DNA from: Caproicibacterium argilliputei
Lineage (GTDB): Bacteria; Bacillota; Clostridia; Oscillospirales; Acutalibacteraceae
Length of the DNA: 64,000 bases
Reading direction: 5' to 3'
NCBI RefSeq assembly: GCF_029211325.2
Contig: NZ_CP135996.1
Span: 1,612,001 to 1,676,000 of the forward strand
Below the pieces are notes generated by a model. The model was not told where the DNA came from. It searched no databases and saw nothing but the letters and a program-made list of their open reading frames with translations. The stretch's first letter is position 1. Each line of letters opens with the position of its first letter. Shown one piece after another: positions 33,553 to 41,946 of this stretch. Made by a program: the position numbers and the translations under genes.

Positions 33553-34929
33553 ATGAACGATATTTTATCCCGCGTGAAAAAAATACATTTTGTGGGGATT
33601 GGCGGCAGTGGAATGTGCCCGATTGCGGAAATTCTGATTCACCGTGGGTACGAGGTTTCCGGTTCTGACAATGCAGAATCCGACACGCTGCAGCGTATGC
33701 GTTCTTACGGGATTCCGATTTTTATGGGGCAGTGCGCCGAAAATGTACAGGGACGGGAACTGGTCGTTTACTCTGCGGCAATCAAAGCGGATAATCCGGA
33801 ACTGGTTGCTGCCAAGGAGCTTGGCATTCCCTGTGTGGAACGCAGCGTTATGCTGGGCATGGTTACTAGCCGCTATCCCAAAAGCATCTGTGTATCCGGA
33901 ACGCACGGCAAAACCACGACAACCGGCCTGATTACCTCTGTCCTGTTGGACGCCGGTGCAGACCCTTCTGCTGTCATTGGCGGAAAGCTGCCCCGCATCG
34001 GTACCAACGGACGTGCCGGCTCTTCGGATAAAATTGTTGTGGAAGCCTGCGAATACGTAGACACGTTTCTGCACCTGCACCCCTACCTCGCGGTCATTCT
34101 GAACATTGACGCCGACCATTTGGATTACTTTAAAAATCTGGATAATATTATCCGCTCCTTCCGTCAGTTTGCGACCCAAACTTCCGGAGTTTTGGTGGTA
34201 AATGGAGATGACGCGAACACACAGAAAGCTGTGGCAGGGCTGGAGCACGCAAAAATCATCACATTTGGTCAGGGCAAAGACTGCAACTACCGCGCAGTGA
34301 ACATTTCAGACACCAAAGAAGCCCGCGAAAACTTTGACGTGATGAAAGACGGAAAAATCCTCTGCAATGTGACGCTTTCCATTCCGGGCAAGCACAATAT
34401 CTACAACGCGCTTGCCGCGTTTGCCGTTTGCGACTACTTCGGTGTACCCACTGAGCAGCTAAAAAAGAGCCTGCACGCTTTTACTGGTGTGCACCGCCGC
34501 TTTGAAATGCTTGGCAAATATGAGGGCATTACCATTGCAGACGACTTTGCACATCACCCCACAGAACTGACCGCCACGCTGACTGCCGCCATGCAGATGG
34601 GCTTTCGGGAGGTTTGGACCATCTTCCAGCCGCACACCTACAGCCGCACCGCGCTGCTGCTGGATGACTTTGCAAAGGCGCTGACGATTCCCGACCATGC
34701 CGTTGTTTCGGAAATCCTCGCTGTGCGTGAAACCAACACCTACAACGTTTACGCGGAGGATTTAGTGAAAAAGGTGCCCGGCGCCGTTTACCGCAAAACT
34801 TTTGAAGAAATTGCAGACTATGTGATGGAACGCGCGAAGTCCGGCGACCTAATCCTGACCATGGGCGGCGGAAACATCTACCAATGCGCAAACCTGATTG
34901 TCGGTCGGTATAAAGCCCGCGCAAAATAA
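33553..34929 (+). CDS. murC: UDP-N-acetylmuramate-L-alanine ligase
   Basis: A 458-residue Mur ligase adding L-Ala to UDP-MurNAc, the first peptide step of peptidoglycan synthesis. Start at ATG 33553, with AAGGAG 9 nt upstream (a TTG at 33544 touches that site). 'IHFVGIGGSGMCPIAEIL' is the N-terminal UDP-binding loop. The ATP P-loop is 'VSGTHGKTTTTGLI' (near residue 114). 'HPYLAVILNIDADHLDYFKN' and 'GVHRRFEMLG' follow, then 'DDFAHHPTELTATL' at the C-terminal domain. It is single and ends in a bidirectional terminator. Confidence 0.96.
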   Translation: MNDILSRVKKIHFVGIGGSGMCPIAEILIHRGYEVSGSDNAESDTLQRMRSYGIPIFMGQCAENVQGRELVVYSAAIKADNPELVAAKELGIPCVERSVMLGMVTSRYPKSICVSGTHGKTTTTGLITSVLLDAGADPSAVIGGKLPRIGTNGRAGSSDKIVVEACEYVDTFLHLHPYLAVILNIDADHLDYFKNLDNIIRSFRQFATQTSGVLVVNGDDANTQKAVAGLEHAKIITFGQGKDCNYRAVNISDTKEARENFDVMKDGKILCNVTLSIPGKHNIYNALAAFAVCDYFGVPTEQLKKSLHAFTGVHRRFEMLGKYEGITIADDFAHHPTELTATLTAAMQMGFREVWTIFQPHTYSRTALLLDDFAKALTIPDHAVVSEILAVRETNTYNVYAEDLVKKVPGAVYRKTFEEIADYVMERAKSGDLILTMGGGNIYQCANLIVGRYKARAK

Positions 34930-34947
34930 TCTTTGACTAATTGAACA

Positions 34948-34995
34948 CAAAAAGCTGCCGAATGTGCTATACAACACACACTCGGCAGCTTTTTC
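34948..34995. terminator. Bidirectional terminator between murC and mreB
   Basis: AAAAAGCTGCCGA pairs with TCGGCAGCTTTTT; symmetric A/T flanks. Confidence 0.88.
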
Positions 34996-35011
34996 ATGGT
35001 CAGAGAAAAAA

Positions 35012-36049
35012 TCAATACACAGCGCTCAACGGGTTAATCACGCCATATTCTTTGTTCTCCGCGTCGTCCATAAAGGAAATGGCTTTCCCTGCACCCAAGG
35101 CCACGCAGATATCCGCATCTTCCGCGATATGCACCGGCATTTTCACTTTGTCGGAAAGGTAATCACTAAGACCGAAGAGCTTTGCAGAACCGCCAGTCAT
35201 CACGATACCGTCCACATAAATATCGCCCAGAAGCTCCGGCGGTGTTTTTTCCAGCATTTCCTGTAGGATATGCGAAATTTCCGCCGCAGGATCCAGTAGC
35301 GGCGCTACCAGTTCCTCACTTGTAACGTCAATCCACGCCGGCAGCCCTGTGTTCGCGTCACGCCCCTTAATGCGGCAGATAATCGGTTCGGGACGCTGCA
35401 TCACGCCGCCGACGGCGATTTTGCAGCTTTCCGCCATTCGGTCACCGATAATCAAGTCATATTTACTGCGCACATATCGAATAATCGCCTGGTCAAACGC
35501 AAAGCCTGCCACTTTAATGGAACGCGCGATAGACAGGCCACCCAGGGAAATGACGCCCATGTCGGTTGCACCGGCACCCACATCAATAATCAGCGAGCCG
35601 TGCGGATTGGCAACATCCACACCGGCGCCCATGGCCGCCGCCACCGGTTCATCGATGGAATATACGCGGCGCACCCGCGCACGGCTGACTGAGTTGACAA
35701 TAGCGCGCCGCTCTACCCCGGTAATCTGACACGGCAGGCTGACCACCGCGCGCGGCATCACGTGCGTATGCATGATCTTGCTTCCACCCAAACGCTGAAT
35801 ATAATAATTGACCATATAGCGTGCCAATTCAAAGTTGGAAATCACCCCCATGACCAGCGGGTGAATCACCTTAATTTTGTCGCCGGTGCGTCCCAGCATG
35901 GCAAACGCCTCGCTGCCGACTGCCAGCACCTCTTCTGTATCTGCGCGAACCGCAACCACCGACGGTTCGTTGACAACCATGCCCTTCCCTTCGACATAGA
36001 CTTTGATCGCATATGTACCAAGGTCGATTGCAATATCGGTACCGAGCAC
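35012..36049 (-). CDS. mreB: MreB/Mbl-type rod-shape actin homologue
   Basis: A ~345-residue bacterial actin that directs lateral wall synthesis. Phosphate-1 motif 'TDIAIDLGTYAIKVYVEG' at the start, 'NEPSVVAV', phosphate-2 'SLIIDVGAGATDMGVISLGG' (about residues 155-174), adenosine motif 'IVMTGGSAKLFGL' near 295. The GTG at 36049 gives the usual family start (VLGTD); GGATGTGAT precedes it by 7 nt. The frame is open to an ATG at 36139, and a GTG at 36103 has GGGAG in front, so an N-terminal extension of 18-30 residues is possible. The 'TYAIKVY' in place of the usual 'TASVLVY' marks a divergent paralogue, Mbl/MreBH-like. Confidence 0.88.
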   Translation of the reverse strand: MLGTDIAIDLGTYAIKVYVEGKGMVVNEPSVVAVRADTEEVLAVGSEAFAMLGRTGDKIKVIHPLVMGVISNFELARYMVNYYIQRLGGSKIMHTHVMPRAVVSLPCQITGVERRAIVNSVSRARVRRVYSIDEPVAAAMGAGVDVANPHGSLIIDVGAGATDMGVISLGGLSIARSIKVAGFAFDQAIIRYVRSKYDLIIGDRMAESCKIAVGGVMQRPEPIICRIKGRDANTGLPAWIDVTSEELVAPLLDPAAEISHILQEMLEKTPPELLGDIYVDGIVMTGGSAKLFGLSDYLSDKVKMPVHIAEDADICVALGAGKAISFMDDAENKEYGVINPLSAVY

Positions 36050-36162
36050 ATAATCACATCCAATCTGTAAATTCCAATGCGCCGCCGCGCGGAATGACTG
36101 CACATATTCTCCCGGACAAATTCCGCGCAGAAAAGCCATCTTTCTTTTTCGCCGTACAGTTT

Positions 36163-36191
36163 ATTATAATATAATCCCCAGGCATTTTCAA
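36163..36191 (-). promoter_or_regulatory. Sigma-A promoter of mreB
   Basis: Minus-strand TTGAAA, 17-nt spacer, TATAAT. The -35 box overlaps the comF stop codon. Transcription would start near 36156. Confidence 0.75.
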
Positions 36192-36856
36192 TCCTTATCT
36201 GTCACAGACTGCGCCTGTGCCGCGGCAGCGCAGACAACTTCTGAAGCGCCCGCATGGAGCAGCTCTTCCGCACAGGCTGTCAAGGTTGCACCGGTGGTAA
36301 CAATGTCGTCAATAAGCAGGATTTTTCTACCGACTGCCGCAGGACGGGCCGCGTAAACGCCTTGTACGTTCCCAAATCGAGCCTGCGCGGGGAGCGAATG
36401 CTGCACCCGGCTGTGTTTAACCTTGCGCAGCAAGCGCAGATAAGGCAGCTTTAGCTGTGCCGCAGCTGTCTTTGCCAGCAGCTCACTTTGGTTGTAACCG
36501 CGCCGCATACGATGCCAGCGCGTCATGGGAACCGCTGCAACCGCATCTAAGGGCGGCAGATTGGAAAGGCTCTTCAGCAGTATTGCCATCTGCCGCCCGA
36601 AAAATACACCTACGGACGGCTCCTGCTCAAACTTAAAGCGCAGAATCGCATCCCGTACTTTTCCGGCATACGCATACGGCGCATAGCAAGGAACCACGGT
36701 TTCCGGCACACAGAAAAGCTCTTTCTGAAAAACAGACGGCAGCACCGTGCGGCAGTTTTTGCAGGTTTGTTCCCCATGCTTCATCAGTTCCCCACAGAAC
36801 GGGCAGCGTGGCGGAAACACCAGATCCATCCAGAAAGAACCGTCAGGCTTCCTCAT
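36188..36856 (-). CDS. comF: ComF family phosphoribosyltransferase-like protein
   Basis: A 222-residue ComF/GntX-type protein. An N-terminal zinc ribbon 'PPRCPFCGELMKHGEQTCKNC' (four Cys, residues 15-35) is followed by a phosphoribosyltransferase fold with the PRPP loop 'KILLIDDIVTTGATLTACAEEL' (near 178-200). ComF is needed for the late step of DNA uptake in competent bacteria. Its start lies inside the end of recD2 (14-bp overlap), so it is coupled to a DNA-processing helicase gene. Confidence 0.92.
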   Translation of the reverse strand: MRKPDGSFWMDLVFPPRCPFCGELMKHGEQTCKNCRTVLPSVFQKELFCVPETVVPCYAPYAYAGKVRDAILRFKFEQEPSVGVFFGRQMAILLKSLSNLPPLDAVAAVPMTRWHRMRRGYNQSELLAKTAAAQLKLPYLRLLRKVKHSRVQHSLPAQARFGNVQGVYAARPAAVGRKILLIDDIVTTGATLTACAEELLHAGASEVVCAAAAQAQSVTDKD

Positions 36857-39065
36857 GATAAACCGCCTCGCCGGTTAAAAACTCCCGCAGACCGGAATAC
36901 CGGCGGGTACGGCGGGTGTTTTCGACCATCATGCGCACGGTTTGCTGCGTACCCACCAGAACCAACAGCTGCTTTGCGCGTGTGATCGCCGTATAAAACA
37001 AATTGCGGTAATACAGCGGTTTGGGGCCGGGATACATCGGCATGACTACCGCCGGAAATTCACTGCCCTGACTCTTATGTACCGTCATGGCATATGCAAG
37101 TTCCAGCTCTGCCGCTGTTTCCAGCTCATAAGTAACCAATCGGCCGTCCATGTCCACCGTCAACAGGGAAGCGCTCTTATCGATTTCCCGAATGATGCCA
37201 ATGTCCCCGTTGAAGACGCCGTCGCCCACCGTGCCGTCCTCTTTTTCCCAACTAAGCGTATAGTTGTTTTTTACCTGCATAACCTTATCACCCTCACGAA
37301 ACAAGCGTCCATTCACCTTCAGCTCTTTCCTGCCGGACGCATGGGGGTTCAGCACCCCCTGCAGAACCGTATTCAGCTGAATCGTGCCCAGCTCCCCTTT
37401 CCTGCTGGGAGACAGCACCTGAATATCCGTGAATGGGGAAAATTCATAAGTTGCGGGCAAACGGGTGCTGCAAAGTTCCTGAATGGTTCGGGAAATCTCC
37501 TGCGGGTCTGTACGGTGCATAAAGAAGAAATCATTTTTCGGGTCATTCAACAGTGGCATTTCGCCAGCGATAATTCTATGCGCGTTGGTCACAATCAAGC
37601 TTTGCATACTTTGCCGAAAAATGTGGCGCAGCTGTACCACCGGAAGCATTTCAGACGCAATTAAATCCCCCAGCACGTTGCCCGGCCCAACGCTTGGCAG
37701 CTGGTCGCAATCTCCCACCAGCACCAGGCGGCAGCCCACTGGCAGCGCGCGCAGCACCGCCTCAAACAGAGAAATATCTACCATAGAAAGTTCGTCAATG
37801 ATTAAAGCGTCACACTCCAGCGGCTTCTGCTCGTTGCGGGCGAAAACTGGGCTGTCTGTTTCGTCCCACTCCACCTGCAGCAGCCGATGCAGAGTTTTTG
37901 CCTCTTCTCCGGTCAGCTCGCTCATTCGTTTTGCCGCCCGTCCAGTCGGCGCCGCAAGCAGCACTTTTTCCCCTTTCTTTTTCAGAATGCGGATAATTGC
38001 ATCCAAAGTCGTCGTTTTGCCGGTACCCGGTCCGCCGGTCAAAATCAACAGACCGTTAGAAAGTGCTGCAAGAATGGCTTCCTTTTGTTCCGGTGCGTAC
38101 GCAATGCCCAATGACTCTTCAAAGGTATCCACAGCCACTTCCGCCCCCGGAATCGGCTGGCTGGGGTAGTCCATCATCATCTGCAGGCGGGCCGCAGAAA
38201 AAAGCTCCGCGTGATACAGCCGCGGCAGATAAACCGCCGTGCAACCACGCACCAGACAAGTGATAACACTGCCTTCACGCTCCAGTTCGTCAAACGCTTC
38301 CTGTACCATTTGCTGCGCAACACTGAGCAGCGCCGCGGATGTGGTCAAAAGTTTCTCCTTAGGCAGATAGGTATGCCCATTGTTCACATTGTGCTGCAAA
38401 ATAAAAAGGATCCCCGCCCGGATGCGACAGGGATCATCCGCCGGTCGCTCCAGCGACTCTGCAATCGCGTCAGCCCGCTGAAACCCCAGATCCACATCCT
38501 CTACACAGAGGCAGTATGGATCCTGCCGCACGTGCTCTACCGACTCCGGTCCAAACACCCGGTAAACCCGAACCGCCTCTTCCGGGGTCACACCAAACTC
38601 TTTTAGGCCGAGAATCACTTCGCGGATTCCCTGCTTTCTGCGGTACTCCTCAGAAATTTGCTGCGCCTTGCGCTTGGAAATTCCGCTGACCTGCGAAAGC
38701 CTGTCCGGATCATTTTCTAAAATTTCCAGTGAATGTTTCCCAAATGTTTCGACAATCCGCTTTGCTGTAGAGCGACCGATTCCTTTCAGAGAACCGGAAG
38801 AGAGATACAGCAAAATTGCCTCCGAAGTGGCAGGCTGCATCCGCTCATAAATTTGCGCGCTGAATTGCCGCCCGAACGATGGATGCTCCGTCCAAGTACC
38901 GACCACGTGCAGCTCGTCCCCCGCCTCCGCTGTCGGCAGAGAACCGACAACGGTTACCAGTTCCTCCCCATTATTCAGTTCCATCACCGTGTATCCATTC
39001 TTCTCATTTCGAAAAGTAATCCGCTCCACGGTTCCTGCCATTTCCAGCAGCGTTTGCTTTTCCAT
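36843..39065 (-). CDS. recD2: RecD2-type ATP-dependent DNA helicase
   Basis: A 740-residue SF1B 5'-3' helicase. An N-terminal OB-like region (residues 1-80) precedes helix-hairpin-helix repeats ('YLSSGSLKGIGRSTAKRIVETFG', 'VSGISKRKAQQISEEY'). The motor has Walker A 'LTGGPGTGKTTTLDAI' (near 345), Walker B 'ALIIDELSMVD', 'LVLVGDCDQLPSVGPG', and motif VI 'YAMTVHKSQGSEFPAVVMP' with 'NLFYTAITRAKQLLVL'. It lacks the RecBC partners, as is usual for RecD2. It leads comF. Confidence 0.94.
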   Translation of the reverse strand: MEKQTLLEMAGTVERITFRNEKNGYTVMELNNGEELVTVVGSLPTAEAGDELHVVGTWTEHPSFGRQFSAQIYERMQPATSEAILLYLSSGSLKGIGRSTAKRIVETFGKHSLEILENDPDRLSQVSGISKRKAQQISEEYRRKQGIREVILGLKEFGVTPEEAVRVYRVFGPESVEHVRQDPYCLCVEDVDLGFQRADAIAESLERPADDPCRIRAGILFILQHNVNNGHTYLPKEKLLTTSAALLSVAQQMVQEAFDELEREGSVITCLVRGCTAVYLPRLYHAELFSAARLQMMMDYPSQPIPGAEVAVDTFEESLGIAYAPEQKEAILAALSNGLLILTGGPGTGKTTTLDAIIRILKKKGEKVLLAAPTGRAAKRMSELTGEEAKTLHRLLQVEWDETDSPVFARNEQKPLECDALIIDELSMVDISLFEAVLRALPVGCRLVLVGDCDQLPSVGPGNVLGDLIASEMLPVVQLRHIFRQSMQSLIVTNAHRIIAGEMPLLNDPKNDFFFMHRTDPQEISRTIQELCSTRLPATYEFSPFTDIQVLSPSRKGELGTIQLNTVLQGVLNPHASGRKELKVNGRLFREGDKVMQVKNNYTLSWEKEDGTVGDGVFNGDIGIIREIDKSASLLTVDMDGRLVTYELETAAELELAYAMTVHKSQGSEFPAVVMPMYPGPKPLYYRNLFYTAITRAKQLLVLVGTQQTVRMMVENTRRTRRYSGLREFLTGEAVYHEEA

Positions 39066-39103
39066 TGGACTCCCTCCGGACCGATTCCGTACATATGTAC
39101 GTC

Positions 39104-39457
39104 TTATTTCCTATCAGTATACAGCATTTCTTCCATGTTTGCAAATCTTTCCGCACTGCAGATAACGGCGCCGGGTTTGTCGTGCAGAAACAGCGTGCAA
39201 AGGCGTTTGGTCTGGCTGTCCATACCGTCATCCACCACGACCAGCTGCTTCTTAGAAAAACCTTCTGCTTCACGCAGCTGATTGCGTGCACAGCGCAGCA
39301 CATACTCCACATCTTCCCGATGCTCCGAAAGATGCAAAACCAGAACCAGCGTGCCCGTCTGTCCCCCTGTGCGGTACAGCAGGTGCATCAGCCACTGCAT
39401 CAAGCTGCACAGCCCCACGACTGCCAGCAAAACAATGATTACTTGACCCGCGCCCAT
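39104..39457 (-). CDS. Small membrane-anchored protein of unknown function
   Basis: A 117-residue protein starting at ATG 39457 after AGAGGTGA. One N-terminal transmembrane helix ('VIIVLLAVVGLCSLMQWLMHLL') is followed by a ~85-residue cytosolic domain: 'LVLVLHLSEHREDVEYVLRCA', 'KKQLVVVDDGMDSQTKRLC', 'AVICSAERFANMEEML'. The beta-alpha-beta outline with 'VVVDDGMD' looks like the start of a glycosyltransferase-2 fold, but it is far too short to be one. It lies between metK and recD2 on the same strand with short gaps. Confidence 0.6.
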   Translation of the reverse strand: MGAGQVIIVLLAVVGLCSLMQWLMHLLYRTGGQTGTLVLVLHLSEHREDVEYVLRCARNQLREAEGFSKKQLVVVDDGMDSQTKRLCTLFLHDKPGAVICSAERFANMEEMLYTDRK

Positions 39458-39528
39458 AAAAATCACCTCTTTACAATGTATGCAAAGAGGTGTGGAATGC
39501 GCACTGCAATCCTTCTGGAAAAGAAATT

Positions 39529-40710
39529 TTATGCAAGCGCCTTTTTCAGTTCATCAACACGGTCTGTCTTTTCCCAGGAAACACCCAGATCCTCGCGACC
39601 CATCTGCCCGTAACTGGCAAGGTTGCGGTAAATTGGTTTGCGCAAATCCAAGGAGCGGATAATCGCAGCCGGGCGCAGGTCAAAGACCTTCTCAACCGCA
39701 GCAGCAAGACGGTCATTGGAATACTGGGACGTTCCGAATGTATCCACCATAATGGACACCGGATGTGCTACGCCAATGGCGTAGGCCAGCTGTACCTCGC
39801 ACTTCTTTGCAAGGCCTGCCGCCACAATGTTCTTTGCCACCCAGCGCGCCGCATACGCTGCGGAACGATCTACCTTGGTCGGATCTTTGCCAGAGAATGC
39901 ACCACCGCCGTGACGACCATATCCGCCGTATGTATCCACAATGATTTTCCGACCGGTCAGACCCGAATCGCCGACCGGCCCGCCAATCACAAAGCGGCCG
40001 GTCGGGTTTACATAATATTTGGTGTTTCCGTCCAGCCACTTTGCCGGAATGGTCGCCTTAATAACCTTTTCAACCATATCCTTGCGAATTTGCTCCAAAG
40101 TAACGTTGTCATCATGCTGGGTTGAAAGCACAACAGCATCCACACGCACCGGTGCGTCGCCGTCATACTCCACAGTCACCTGCGTTTTCCCATCCGGGCG
40201 CAGGTAAGGAATACTGCCGTTCTTGCGCACTGCCGCCAATTTTTTAGCCAGTTTGTGTGCCAAAGAAATCGCAAGCGGCATTTTTTCCTCAGTTTCATCA
40301 CAGGCAAAACCAAACATCATGCCTTGGTCGCCGGCGCCGATTTTATCGTCCGCATCAGAAGCGCCGTTTTTCACTTCGAAAGATTCGTTGACGCCCATGG
40401 CGATATCCGGTGACTGCGCATCAATCGAAGTCAAAACGCCACAGGTGCTGCCGTCAAAACCATAAGCCGGATTATCGTATCCAATTTCCTTCACGACACT
40501 GCGTGCCACTGCCGGAATATCCACATAGCAGTCTGTAGAAATCTCGCCCATCACATGTACGACACCGGTGCAGGCAGTCACCTCGCAGGCCACGTGCGCA
40601 TTCGGGTCCTTTTCCAGAATGTTGTCCAAAATTGCGTCAGCAATCTGGTCGCAAACCTTGTCAGGATGCCCTTCGGTAACGGATTCAGAAGTAAAGAAAT
40701 GCTTCGCCAA
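39529..40710 (-). CDS. metK: S-adenosylmethionine synthetase
   Basis: A 393-residue enzyme making SAM from methionine and ATP. '[24 protein letters not shown]' at the N-terminus, '[16 protein letters not shown]' (ATP loop, near 115-130), '[24 protein letters not shown]' and '[22 protein letters not shown]' (P-loop-like, near 245-285) are canonical. It begins with TTG at 40710 behind AGGAGGAA. The start TTG may keep expression low. The leader carries a SAM-I riboswitch, so SAM represses its own synthase. Confidence 0.97.
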   Translation of the reverse strand: MAKHFFTSESVTEGHPDKVCDQIADAILDNILEKDPNAHVACEVTACTGVVHVMGEISTDCYVDIPAVARSVVKEIGYDNPAYGFDGSTCGVLTSIDAQSPDIAMGVNESFEVKNGASDADDKIGAGDQGMMFGFACDETEEKMPLAISLAHKLAKKLAAVRKNGSIPYLRPDGKTQVTVEYDGDAPVRVDAVVLSTQHDDNVTLEQIRKDMVEKVIKATIPAKWLDGNTKYYVNPTGRFVIGGPVGDSGLTGRKIIVDTYGGYGRHGGGAFSGKDPTKVDRSAAYAARWVAKNIVAAGLAKKCEVQLAYAIGVAHPVSIMVDTFGTSQYSNDRLAAAVEKVFDLRPAAIIRSLDLRKPIYRNLASYGQMGREDLGVSWEKTDRVDELKKALA

Positions 40711-40745
40711 TTGAAATTCCTCCTACTTAAAATGCCCCGAGCGTG

Positions 40746-40887
40746 AAAAAGGCGCGGCCCGATGAAATGCGGACAGCGCTTTATCTTTCGATACCTCATC
40801 TATCGGCTTCACCGCAGGACTTGGCACCTTACTTGCGTAGGTTGCCGGACATCATCGGGCCTGTTCCCTCCGTCACTCTTGATAAGG
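40746..40887 (-). promoter_or_regulatory. SAM-I (S-box) riboswitch with terminator, controlling metK
   Basis: The minus strand reads CTTATCAAGAGTGACGGAGGGA, then CAGGCCCGATGATGTCCGGCAACC, GTAAGGTGCCAAGTCC and closing GAAAGATAA. These are the conserved P1-P4 core elements of the S-box (kink-turn GATGA, AGAG, GGCAACC, GTGCCAA). Downstream (40746-40781) an imperfect AAAGCGC.GTCCG/CGGG.GCGCCTTTTT hairpin ends in a T run as terminator. The 'CATCGGGCC' in it can also pair with the aptamer's GGCCCGATG, giving the switch. High SAM should stop metK transcription. Confidence 0.93.
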
Positions 40888-40917
40888 GTGATATTATTGA
40901 TTTTTTCTACAGTGAGC

Positions 40918-40947
40918 AGTATAGCATAAAAACTGAAGGTATGTAAA
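40918..40947 (-). promoter_or_regulatory. Promoter of the metK riboswitch transcript
   Basis: Minus-strand TTTACA, 18-nt spacer, TATACT, about 30 nt before the aptamer. Confidence 0.7.
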
Positions 40948-41000
40948 TAAACAAAATTAGAGATTTGTCAAAAATCAAGACAAAGTTCCGCATTCGCAAT

Positions 41001-41633
41001 TTATTTTACCCGCCCATGCAGCACCGGGCTGACATGCTTATACAAAAGGAATGTGAGCACAGAAACAGAAACCGCCTTAATCAAATTGAGCGGTGTTGTT
41101 GCAAGCAAAACAAAAGTGGTCAAGTTTGTAATGCTGCTGTTAACACTGCTGCCCATTTGAATCAATGCCGTCATGGGCATATGAAAAGCTACCGCGTAAA
41201 CCGGCAGCAGCACAAACGCATTTCCCAAGGCACCGACTACCGTCATAGCCGCTCCGCCGACCGCCATGCCGGCAAGCGCAGTTTTGCGGGTTTTATGCAG
41301 GCGGTAAATAATTGATGCCGGAACAACGAACGCACAACCAAAGAGGAAATTGGCTGCCTCCCCGACTCCAGCGGTTTGCGTGCCGCCGCTGAGCAACATA
41401 TGCAGAACCACTTTGATAGCTTCAACCGCCGCTGCGACAGCCGGACCGAACGCAAAACCGCCCAGCAGCACCGGCACTTCACTGAAATCCAGCTTATAAA
41501 ACGGCGGCAGAAACGGCAGCGGTACTTCCAGCATCATTACAACGCCCGCAAGCGCACCCAGCACACCAATGACCGCAATGGTACGGACATTGGCTACCTT
41601 CGCGTTTTTGAAAGTTTTTGTTTGACTTGCCAT
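41001..41633 (-). CDS. ribU: Riboflavin ECF transporter substrate-binding (S) component
   Basis: A 210-residue six-helix membrane protein. Start at ATG 41633 (MASQTKTFK) after AAGGAG; the frame is open to 41660. The RibU-type signature 'FYKLDFSEVPVLLGGFAFGP' is at about residues 45-65, and 'EVPLPFLPPF' precedes it. A C-terminal amphipathic end follows the last helix. An FMN riboswitch in its leader makes riboflavin the substrate. The energising EcfA/A'/T module is not in the window and would be shared. Confidence 0.93.
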   Translation of the reverse strand: MASQTKTFKNAKVANVRTIAVIGVLGALAGVVMMLEVPLPFLPPFYKLDFSEVPVLLGGFAFGPAVAAAVEAIKVVLHMLLSGGTQTAGVGEAANFLFGCAFVVPASIIYRLHKTRKTALAGMAVGGAAMTVVGALGNAFVLLPVYAVAFHMPMTALIQMGSSVNSSITNLTTFVLLATTPLNLIKAVSVSVLTFLLYKHVSPVLHGRVK

Positions 41634-41667
41634 GGTTTCTCCTTCTGAGACATGGAACAAAATTTAA

Positions 41668-41839
41668 GAGTGCCCCGGTAATAAACGTCACCGGGGCACT
41701 CTAATTCCATATCTTCTACCATCCGGACTATCACCGTCGGCTCCGGAATCCAACCGGAATCTGCGTTTGACAAACGCTCGCGGGCTAACAGCAGCTGCTG
41801 TATTACCGCCGGTGGGGAATTGCACCCCGCCCCGAAGAA
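41668..41839 (-). promoter_or_regulatory. FMN (RFN) riboswitch controlling ribU
   Basis: The minus strand reads TTCGGGGCGGGGTGCAATTCC, CACCGGCGGTAA, GCCCGCGAGC, GGTTGGATTCCGGAGCCGACGGT and AGTCCGGATGG.AGAAG. These match the ordered conserved blocks of the RFN element. The expression platform is an almost perfect hairpin AGAGTGCCCCGGT/ACCGGGGCACTCT at 41668-41702 with a weak T tail, 30 nt before the ribU ribosome binding site. FMN binding should shut off riboflavin import. Confidence 0.95.
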
Positions 41840-41858
41840 TTATTCAATTCCTACATTT

Positions 41859-41887
41859 AGTATATGCGAACCTAGGCAAATTGTCAA
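41859..41887 (-). promoter_or_regulatory. Promoter of the ribU riboswitch transcript
   Basis: Minus-strand TTGACA, 17-nt spacer, TATACT, about 20 nt before the RFN element. Confidence 0.78.
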
Positions 41888-41900
41888 GAGGGTTGCACAC

Positions 41901-41933
41901 AAAAAAGGTTCTACCCACAGGGGGCAGAACCTC
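41901..41933 (-). terminator. tuf terminator
   Basis: AGGTTCTGCCCCC / GGG.TAGAACCT hairpin followed by TTTTTT on the minus strand, directly after the tuf stop. Confidence 0.85.
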
Positions 41934-41946
41934 AATTTGTTTGCAA

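Noticed and set aside
36843..39065. RecD subunit of a RecBCD complex
   Set aside because: The N-terminal OB/HhH layout and the absence of recB/recC neighbours identify the stand-alone RecD2 type.
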